Source of the DNA: Treponema sp.
Lineage (GTDB): Bacteria; Spirochaetota; Spirochaetia; Treponematales; Breznakiellaceae
Length of the DNA stretch: 8,555 nt
Assembly (NCBI GenBank): GCA_031261385.1
Contig: JAISJS010000069.1
Location: forward strand, 1-8,555
Direction of reading: 5' to 3'
Shown here: positions 1 through 5,736 of the stretch, in pieces
How positions within the stretch are numbered: the stretch's first letter is position 1
Layout: each line of letters begins with the position of its first letter
The notes under the pieces: generated by a model
Told to the model about the DNA's origin: nothing
Database searches by the model: none
Seen by the model: only the letters and a program-made list of their open reading frames with translations
Made by a program: the position numbers and the translations under genes

Positions 1-1
1 A

Positions 2-715
2 AAAAGCTTACTTCATCAAACTATGCAGCCTAATGTGGTGGTTTTGGTATTGTCCGATGAGGAGGTACCTAATGAAGAAAATTTACCTGCGTCGCTGCTG
101 GAATTAAAAAAATATGGACTGCAAATCATTCTGATGCCTGATAATCTTCGCCCGCACAAAAAATATATCTATGCAATGCAAGAATATCCCGATTCGATAA
201 TAATAACCGTCGATGATGATGTGATGTATGACCGGAGTTTCATCAAATGTATGTATAAATCTTATCTGCGTTTTCCCCGTGCTGTTTCCGCAAAGCGGGT
301 ACACAAAATCACCGCCGATGGTACAGGCAATCTAATCCCATATCAAAATTGGCATTATGAATATCAAGATGAGACAGATCCGTCATTCGATTTGCTTGCC
401 ACCGGCGTCGGCGGCGTGCTCTACCCTCCCCGTCTGCTCCCGCCGGAAACTTTTGACATTGAAAAAATCAGGGAGCTTTGCCTCAACGCCGACGATATTT
501 GGCTCAAGTTTATGGAGATTAAAAACAATGTCCCTGTTGTCTGGGTTAAGACAAGGCGGGTGCACCCGGTTACTATAAAAAATTCGCAAAAAGTAACGCT
601 GCAGAAGTCAAACTTTCATGCCGACCAGAATGATGCTTATATAGATAATTTAAAAAATCACTATGGAATTGATTTGGCCCGCTGTGCAAAAGACAGTGCA
701 CAGGCAAATATATGA
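2..715 (+). CDS. Glycosyltransferase, GT-A-like with DDD motif (5'-partial)
   Basis: Probable sugar transferase acting in the cytoplasm on a surface-glycan precursor. The frame is open to the left window edge (KSLLHQT precedes the first ATG at 23), and the protein begins in the middle of a GT-A nucleotide-binding fold, so the true start is almost certainly upstream and the ATG at 23 is internal. Numbering from that Met, there is a HKKYIYAM stretch at about 45-52, then ITVDDDVMYD at 61-70, where the DDD would bind the metal and nucleotide sugar. TGVGGVLYPP at 127-136 and an ADDIW motif at 156-160, a likely acceptor/catalytic acidic site, follow. This motif order recalls a family of polysaccharide-locus transferases that I recognise by pattern only. 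The stop overlaps the next start (ATGA, 712-715), so the two genes are probably translationally coupled. Donor and acceptor cannot be deduced. Confidence 0.8.
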   Translation, partial: KSLLHQTMQPNVVVLVLSDEEVPNEENLPASLLELKKYGLQIILMPDNLRPHKKYIYAMQEYPDSIIITVDDDVMYDRSFIKCMYKSYLRFPRAVSAKRVHKITADGTGNLIPYQNWHYEYQDETDPSFDLLATGVGGVLYPPRLLPPETFDIEKIRELCLNADDIWLKFMEIKNNVPVVWVKTRRVHPVTIKNSQKVTLQKSNFHADQNDAYIDNLKNHYGIDLARCAKDSAQANI

Positions 716-1689
716 AATACCTCTACGTTCTGGTCAGCAGCGTACAAGACACCTATTACGAACAGTTTTTTCTTTCGGTCACATCTTTGCGTCTTAAAAA
801 CCCTGACGCGCATATTACCGTTCTGTGCGATTCAAAAACAAGGCAAAATTTACAGGGCAAACGTAAGGGATATGAAAACCTTATCTCCGAAGTTAAAATA
901 GTTCCGGTTCCCGATAATTTATCGCAGCAAGAGGTTTCGCGCCATATAAAAACATCCATGCGCCGTTACGTTGACGGTGATTTTCTGTTTATTGACTGCG
1001 ATACAATAATCACCGATGATATCTCCGATGTTTTTTCTGCCCAAACGGATATTGGAGCGGTTCTTGATAAACACCGTACCATCGATTGCCATCCAATGGA
1101 ATCGTATATCATTTCGAATGATGAAAGGCTGGGATTCGGATCATCAAAAAGCAACAGGCATTATAACAGCGGAATAATCCTCTGTAAGGATACCGTCAAA
1201 ACCCATGACTTTTTTGACAAATGGCATGAAGCATGGATTTACAGTAATAAAAAGGGCGTCACCGTTGACCAGCCCTCATTTAATGAGGCAATTTTCCATT
1301 ATACCGATATTTTTCTTGAACTGGACGGCGCATGGAACTGCCAGATTGCGTTCAGCGGACTTCCTTTCCTTTCTGAAGCAAAAGTTATTCACTATTATGC
1401 GTCATCCCTCATTACCCAGGTTCCCCCGTATTCGCTTGCGTCGCAGGATAACCTTGACAGTATAAAAGAGACCGGGGTAGTTTCATCAAATATAATTGAA
1501 CAATTACAAAAACCAAAGAGCGCCTTTGCTGCGGATTCGCGGATAATTGCCGGCGAGGCGTCCCTTGATGTGGTAAACAGCAATTTTTTTGCCAAGCTGC
1601 TTTGGCTCAGAAGAAAGCACCCCGGTATCTTTAACAGGTTAAACAGACTTATCTCGTGTATAAAAAATCCTGAGCATAACAAGAAATAA
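712..1689 (+). CDS. Putative nucleotide-sugar glycosyltransferase (GT-A, DCD motif)
   Basis: A 325-residue protein resembling GT-A transferases of the family 8 / nucleotide-diphospho-sugar transferase type. The N terminus (MKYLYVLVSS, then YEQFFLSVTSL) matches the opening beta strand and helix of these enzymes. FLFIDCDTII at 91-100 supplies a D95-x-D97 metal-binding motif, YNSGIILCKD at 151-160 is the typical 'NSG' acceptor-side motif, DQPSFN at 186-191 is the usual 'DQ' motif, and the histidine of VIHYYA (H227) is placed like a late metal ligand. No signal peptide or membrane segment is evident, so it is probably cytoplasmic or peripheral. The ATG overlaps the preceding stop and the next gene begins 6 nt after its own stop. 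The C-terminal ~90 residues are basic and not recognised. Its substrate is unknown; it probably adds one residue to the same glycan as its neighbours. Confidence 0.78.
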   Translation: MKYLYVLVSSVQDTYYEQFFLSVTSLRLKNPDAHITVLCDSKTRQNLQGKRKGYENLISEVKIVPVPDNLSQQEVSRHIKTSMRRYVDGDFLFIDCDTIITDDISDVFSAQTDIGAVLDKHRTIDCHPMESYIISNDERLGFGSSKSNRHYNSGIILCKDTVKTHDFFDKWHEAWIYSNKKGVTVDQPSFNEAIFHYTDIFLELDGAWNCQIAFSGLPFLSEAKVIHYYASSLITQVPPYSLASQDNLDSIKETGVVSSNIIEQLQKPKSAFAADSRIIAGEASLDVVNSNFFAKLLWLRRKHPGIFNRLNRLISCIKNPEHNKK

Positions 1690-1695
1690 ACAACG

Positions 1696-2766
1696 ATGCC
1701 GAAAAAAACTGTTCTTATAAATGGATATTTCCTGTGCCGCCCTTTAACAGGCATAGAACGTTATGCAGGTGAAATAACCGCTAAACTTGACAGTCTGTCA
1801 AAACCAAACGAAATTGCCATTATTATCCCCAAAGACACAAAAGACATTCCTGCTTATAAAAATATAAATATTATTCTCTATAAAAAGAAAATCCAGCATG
1901 TTTTGTGGCAGATGTTTACGCTTCAGTTTTTTTTACTCACCCACAGACAGTATATAATACTTGATTTCGGTAATACCTGTCTGCCATTTGCACCGGGTAT
2001 TGTATTTTTGCATGATATTTACTGTGAATTCTTCCCTGAAGATTTTATCGGCGGGTGGGACAAATTAACCCGTATGTATAACAAATGGCAGTACCGGCTT
2101 ATCGCGAAAAAGGCAAAAAAAATTGTAACCGTATCGTATTTCAGCCGGAACCAGATAGCGCAAACCTATCATATTGCCGCCGAAAGAATCGCGGTTATCT
2201 ACAACAGCGGGAATCATTTTAAAAACATCAGGGCGGACTATTCTGTTTTTGACGGCTCCCCTGCCCTGTTAAAACCATTCTATTTTTCCCTCGGCAGTCT
2301 TTCAAAACGCAAAAACATTAAATGGATTGTTGAATACGCTGCCAAACATCCCGATTCCCTTTTCCTGTTATCAGGAACAAGCCAGCCGACTACACAGGCG
2401 ACTGATTTTGACGGCGGCGCTGCACTGCAAAATGTCATATTACTCGGTTATCTTGATGACGCGAAGGTAAAAGCCCTTATGGAAAAATGCAAAGCCTTCA
2501 TTCTTCCCTCCTATTATGAGGGGTTTGGCATACCTCCCCTGGAGGCGCTGTCCTGCGGGGCACAAATCATCGTGGCCAGGGCCGCATGCCTGCCGGAAAT
2601 CTACGGGAACACTGCCCACTATATCGATCCGTTTAATACCGATGTCGATCTTGATGCATTGTTAAAACAACCGGTTGATCCGCCCGATGCTGTCTTAAAA
2701 AAATATTCCTATGACACCTCTGCACAGCAGGTGTATAACTTAATACAGCTTGAGGCAAATACATGA
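1696..2766 (+). CDS. Glycosyltransferase family 4 (GT-B, mannosyltransferase-like)
   Basis: A 356-residue, full-length GT-B retaining glycosyltransferase. The N-terminal domain opens with VLINGYFLCRPLTGIERYA (6-24), the usual 'G-I-x-R-Y' acceptor-side start. The LHDIY at 105-109 and the VTVSYFSR at 144-151 that follows are standard in family 4 enzymes of O-antigen, capsule and exopolysaccharide loci. The donor domain has GSLSKRKN at 200-207, with basic residues for the sugar-nucleotide phosphates. Further on is YYEGFGIPPLEALSCG at 273-288, containing the E275-x7-E283 motif. LPEIYGNTAHYIDP (299-312) is the normal end of the donor site. GDP-mannose-type donors are common in this family, so a GDP-heptose donor is conceivable given the adjacent genes, but this is inference. 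The stop forms an ATGA overlap with the kinase gene. Base composition is noticeably AT-rich, especially near 1840-1960. Confidence 0.9.
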   Translation: MPKKTVLINGYFLCRPLTGIERYAGEITAKLDSLSKPNEIAIIIPKDTKDIPAYKNINIILYKKKIQHVLWQMFTLQFFLLTHRQYIILDFGNTCLPFAPGIVFLHDIYCEFFPEDFIGGWDKLTRMYNKWQYRLIAKKAKKIVTVSYFSRNQIAQTYHIAAERIAVIYNSGNHFKNIRADYSVFDGSPALLKPFYFSLGSLSKRKNIKWIVEYAAKHPDSLFLLSGTSQPTTQATDFDGGAALQNVILLGYLDDAKVKALMEKCKAFILPSYYEGFGIPPLEALSCGAQIIVARAACLPEIYGNTAHYIDPFNTDVDLDALLKQPVDPPDAVLKKYSYDTSAQQVYNLIQLEANT

Positions 2767-3797
2767 TAATCCGTTCCAAAGCCCCGCTCCGTCTTGGCCT
2801 GGCCGGTGGTGGCACCGATATTGCTACCTATTACAATCTCTACGGCGGCAATGTTCTGAACGCTACCATAGATATGTACGCCTATTGTATTCTTGAGCCC
2901 ACGGATAATGGAACCATAGTATTCCGGGCAAATGATCTTGAAAAGGAGGAGGAATACAGGGCTGAAAGTGTCCTGCCGGTTTCCAACGCGCTTCAGCTCC
3001 ATACCGGCATATACAACCGTATCACCGCGGATTACAACAAGGGGAAGCCCCTGTCCTTTATCATGACCACCTATTCCGATGCCCCGGCGGGTTCCGGCCT
3101 GGGTTCGTCTTCAACCATGGTGGTTGCAATCATCAAGGCGTATACCGAATGGCTCAATTTGCCCCTTGGGGAATACGACATTGCCTCCCTTGCCTATAAA
3201 ATTGAGCGGGAGGATTTGGGGCTTGCCGGGGGAAAACAGGATCAGTACGCGGCGACCTTCGGCGGGTTTAATTTTATGGAATTTTATCAGGATGAAAAAG
3301 TAATAGTAAATCCACTGCGTTTAAAACGATGGATACGGAACGAGCTTGAAGCGTCTTTGGTGTTATACTACACCGGCGTATCCAGGGAAAGCGCCAATAT
3401 TATCAAACATCAAATTGAGAATACAAAAAAGAACGATACAAAAAGTATTGAAAACATGCATGAACTAAAGCATCAGGCGGTATTCATGAAGGAAGCCCTG
3501 CTCAAGGGGGATATGAAGAACTTTTCCGGCTGTCTGCTTAAGGGCTGGCTGGCAAAAAAAAATATCGCCGAATCCATATCAAATAGTTTCCTTGATGACC
3601 TGTACCGGTACGTCCTGGATAACGGCGCCGAATCGGCAAAAATATCCGGCGCGGGCGGCGGCGGCTTTATGATGATCTATTGCAATCCCTGTAACCGGGT
3701 TAACCTTATCCGCTCTTTGCGAAAAAAAGAAGGGAATGTGATTGTTACCAGTTTTACGGAAATAGGAACACAGGCATGGACTATCTACAACAACTAA
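2763..3797 (+). CDS. hddA: D-glycero-alpha-D-manno-heptose 7-phosphate 1-kinase (GHMP family)
   Basis: Phosphorylates C1 of D-glycero-D-manno-heptose 7-phosphate with ATP to give the alpha-1,7-bisphosphate, the step that commits heptose to the GDP route. The 344 residues match the family length. Visible GHMP motifs are RLGLAGGGTD (10-19) near the N terminus and PAGSGLGSSSTMV (108-120), the ATP phosphate-binding loop. GLAGGKQDQYAATFGG (153-168) is characteristic of HddA-type and related sugar kinases, and KISGAGGGGFMM (293-304) is GHMP motif 3. The start at 2763 overlaps the previous stop by ATGA and begins directly with the conserved RSKAPLR strand, so it is well supported. The gene overlaps the isomerase gene by 22 nt. 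Related sugar 1-kinases such as fucokinase-like enzymes share these motifs, but the neighbouring isomerase, phosphatase and nucleotidyltransferase strongly favour heptose. Confidence 0.93.
   Translation: MIIRSKAPLRLGLAGGGTDIATYYNLYGGNVLNATIDMYAYCILEPTDNGTIVFRANDLEKEEEYRAESVLPVSNALQLHTGIYNRITADYNKGKPLSFIMTTYSDAPAGSGLGSSSTMVVAIIKAYTEWLNLPLGEYDIASLAYKIEREDLGLAGGKQDQYAATFGGFNFMEFYQDEKVIVNPLRLKRWIRNELEASLVLYYTGVSRESANIIKHQIENTKKNDTKSIENMHELKHQAVFMKEALLKGDMKNFSGCLLKGWLAKKNIAESISNSFLDDLYRYVLDNGAESAKISGAGGGGFMMIYCNPCNRVNLIRSLRKKEGNVIVTSFTEIGTQAWTIYNN
3764..3768 (+). promoter_or_regulatory. Ribosome-binding site for gmhA, inside hddA
   Basis: AGGAA lies 7 nt before the ATG at 3776, within the last codons of the kinase gene. 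It supports starting the isomerase at 3776 despite the 22-nt overlap, and implies that the two proteins are made from a coupled message. Confidence 0.65.
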
Positions 3798-4405
3798 TAG
3801 AACGGTACCCGCAGTTAACCGGAAATAAGGACGCTGTTTTAAAGGCGTATCATCTTTTGGCGGAAACCTTTGAGTCGGGCGGTAAATTGCTGGTTGCCGG
3901 TAACGGGGGAAGCGCTGCGGATGCGGACCATATTGTCGGTGAATTGATGAAGGGCTTTGTAAAAAAGCGTCCCCTGAGCGGTGATTTTATAGCAAAACTG
4001 CGAAGTGTTGATCCTGAAAATGCGGAGTATATCGGACGAAGTATTCAGCAGGGATTACCGGCCATCGCTCTATCGGTCCATACCGCGCTGACAACTGCCT
4101 GTATAAACGATATAGACGCCCACATCATCTATGCCCAACAGGTATACGGATACGGTGCGGCGGGAGATACCTTTTTGGGAATCTCCACTTCCGGCAATGC
4201 AAAAAACGTACTCTGCGCCATGATTACCGCAAAGGCAAAAAACATGAACACTGTTGCCCTTACAGGCGGAACAGGCGGGGTGCTTGCGCACATTGCGGAC
4301 ACCGCCATTATTGTACCGGAAACCGAAACGTACAAGATACAGGAATTGCACCTTCCCATCTATCACGCCCTGTGTCTGATGATTGAGGAACATTTTTTCA
4401 AATGA
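3776..4405 (+). CDS. gmhA: Sedoheptulose 7-phosphate isomerase (phosphoheptose isomerase, SIS domain)
   Basis: Converts sedoheptulose 7-phosphate to D-glycero-D-manno-heptose 7-phosphate, the first step of heptose activation. The SIS fold is clear: LLVAGNGGSAADADH (38-52) is the phosphate-binding loop, GISTSGNAKNV (about 138-148) is the second sugar-phosphate loop, and QELHLPIYHAL lies at 189-199. By alignment from memory to the E. coli enzyme, E56 (in VGELMKG) and H197 correspond to its catalytic E65 and H180. At 209 residues it is longer than E. coli GmhA (about 192). Most of the difference is an insertion of roughly 24 residues after KKRP (about 67-93), before the LPAIALS strand. It starts inside the end of the kinase gene with a good upstream AGGAA, and its stop overlaps the next start (ATGA). 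Cytoplasmic; probably a tetramer as in the family. Confidence 0.92.
   Translation: MDYLQQLIERYPQLTGNKDAVLKAYHLLAETFESGGKLLVAGNGGSAADADHIVGELMKGFVKKRPLSGDFIAKLRSVDPENAEYIGRSIQQGLPAIALSVHTALTTACINDIDAHIIYAQQVYGYGAAGDTFLGISTSGNAKNVLCAMITAKAKNMNTVALTGGTGGVLAHIADTAIIVPETETYKIQELHLPIYHALCLMIEEHFFK
4385..4390 (+). promoter_or_regulatory. Ribosome-binding site for hddC-gmhB, inside gmhA
   Basis: GAGGAA lies 11 nt before the ATG at 4402, within the last codons of the isomerase gene. The spacing is slightly long but the match to a Shine-Dalgarno core is good, and the ATGA overlap adds coupling. Confidence 0.55.
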
Positions 4406-5730
4406 AAACCGTGATCATGGCCGGGGGCAAGGGGACGCGCATCGCCTCGGTTGCGCAGGATATTCCCAAACCGATGATCCCCCTTTGCGGTAAACCGATT
4501 CTGGAATATCAGATCGAATGTCTCAAAAGGAACAGCCTCACGGATATTATCATGGTTGTGGGGCATCTGGGCCATATTATCAAAGAACATTTTGGCGACG
4601 GAAGCAAGTTTGGCTGTACCGTATCATATTATACCGAAACGGAACCGCTGGGAACCGCCGGAGCGTTATACAAAATTGCAGAAGATCTCTCCGATGATTT
4701 TCTTCTTATCCATGGGGATATCATATTTGATGTTGATTTTTCCCGTTTTATTGAATTTCACCGGGAGCATAAGGCTTGGGCGACACTGGCGGTTCATCCC
4801 AACAGTCATCCCTACGACAGTGCGCTGCTCGTAACCGGTACGGACAAGCAGGTAATCCAATGGATCAATAAGGAAGACCCGCGGCGGTATTACAAAAATC
4901 AGGTAAACGCGGGGCTTCATATTTTATCCAAAACACTGCTGTCCGCCGTCAAGCCGTCATCAGAAAAGGTTGATCTCGATCGTGATATACTAAAACCTTT
5001 GATACACGATACGGAGAGTTCTGCCGGCAATGCCGGAAAGATTTACGCCTACCCTACTCCGGAATATATCAAAGACATGGGAACCCCGGACCGGTACGCC
5101 CAGGTTTCCTCCGACATTGAAAACGGCATGGTACGCCGGCGGAATTTATCGGTCAAACAAAGGGCGGTATTTCTGGACCGGGACGGGACCATCAACAAAC
5201 TGAATGGTTTTGTTACCAAACCGGAAGGGTTTGAATTGATTGACGGCGCGGCGGAAGCAATACGGAAGATAAACAGCGCCGGGTATCTTGCCATTGTGAT
5301 CACCAATCAGCCGGTGATTGCACGGGGTGAGGCCTCGCTTGAGGACCTGGACTTAATTCACCGTAAAATGGAAACCGAGTTAGGCAAGGCGGGTGCATAC
5401 ATAGACGACATATTCTTCTGCCCCCACCACCCCGATAAGGGGTTTGCGGGAGAACGGCCTGAGTATAAAATCGACTGTGAATGCCGTAAGCCTAAGCCGG
5501 GAATGATATTACAAGCCGCCGGAAAATATAACATTGACTTGGCGCAGTCGTATATAGTCGGAGATGATAAACGGGATGTGGGGGCGGCACTGAATGCGGG
5601 GTGTAAAGCGGTACTGTTAAAAGAAACGGCGCATGAGGACATGAACAGTATAGGGGGGAAGAAAATTCCGGTCTTTGCCGCTTTAGCTGATTTTGTGGCA
5701 ACAGTAATTGAAGAAAAAAAGAAAGGCTAA
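4402..5730 (+). CDS. hddC-gmhB: Bifunctional heptose-1-phosphate guanylyltransferase / heptose-1,7-bisphosphate 7-phosphatase
   Basis: Two enzymes of one pathway on a 442-residue chain. Residues 1 to about 240 are a sugar-1-phosphate nucleotidyltransferase of the HddC type: MAGGKGTRI (5-13) with KPM at 23-25 for nucleotide binding, EPLGTAGAL (81-89), LIHGDIIFD (102-110) with metal-binding D106, and NAGLHILS at 169-176. Residues about 252-442 are a HAD-type histidinol/heptose phosphatase of the GmhB type. Its DRDGT (259-263) has nucleophile D259 and D261, VITNQ is at 299-303, and a probable zinc site is formed by C340, H342, C359 and C361 (the last two in CECRKP). GDDKRD at 387-392 supplies the magnesium aspartates. 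The phosphatase would remove the 7-phosphate from the kinase product and the transferase would add GMP, giving GDP-heptose. The linker (about 241-251) is short and basic. GDP rather than another nucleotide is inferred from context. Confidence 0.9.
   Translation: MKTVIMAGGKGTRIASVAQDIPKPMIPLCGKPILEYQIECLKRNSLTDIIMVVGHLGHIIKEHFGDGSKFGCTVSYYTETEPLGTAGALYKIAEDLSDDFLLIHGDIIFDVDFSRFIEFHREHKAWATLAVHPNSHPYDSALLVTGTDKQVIQWINKEDPRRYYKNQVNAGLHILSKTLLSAVKPSSEKVDLDRDILKPLIHDTESSAGNAGKIYAYPTPEYIKDMGTPDRYAQVSSDIENGMVRRRNLSVKQRAVFLDRDGTINKLNGFVTKPEGFELIDGAAEAIRKINSAGYLAIVITNQPVIARGEASLEDLDLIHRKMETELGKAGAYIDDIFFCPHHPDKGFAGERPEYKIDCECRKPKPGMILQAAGKYNIDLAQSYIVGDDKRDVGAALNAGCKAVLLKETAHEDMNSIGGKKIPVFAALADFVATVIEEKKKG
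5722..5726 (+). promoter_or_regulatory. Ribosome-binding site for the first YidC-like gene
   Basis: AAAGG lies 10 nt before the ATG at 5737 and overlaps the final lysine-rich codons of the bifunctional heptose gene. Only 6 nt separate the two genes, so no separate promoter fits here and co-transcription is likely. Confidence 0.5.
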
Positions 5731-5736
5731 ACTTTT

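Noticed and set aside
1395..1754. 119-codon open frame on the minus strand
   Set aside because: It crosses the junction of two well-supported glycosyltransferase genes and reads as the complement of their codons; no motif supports it.
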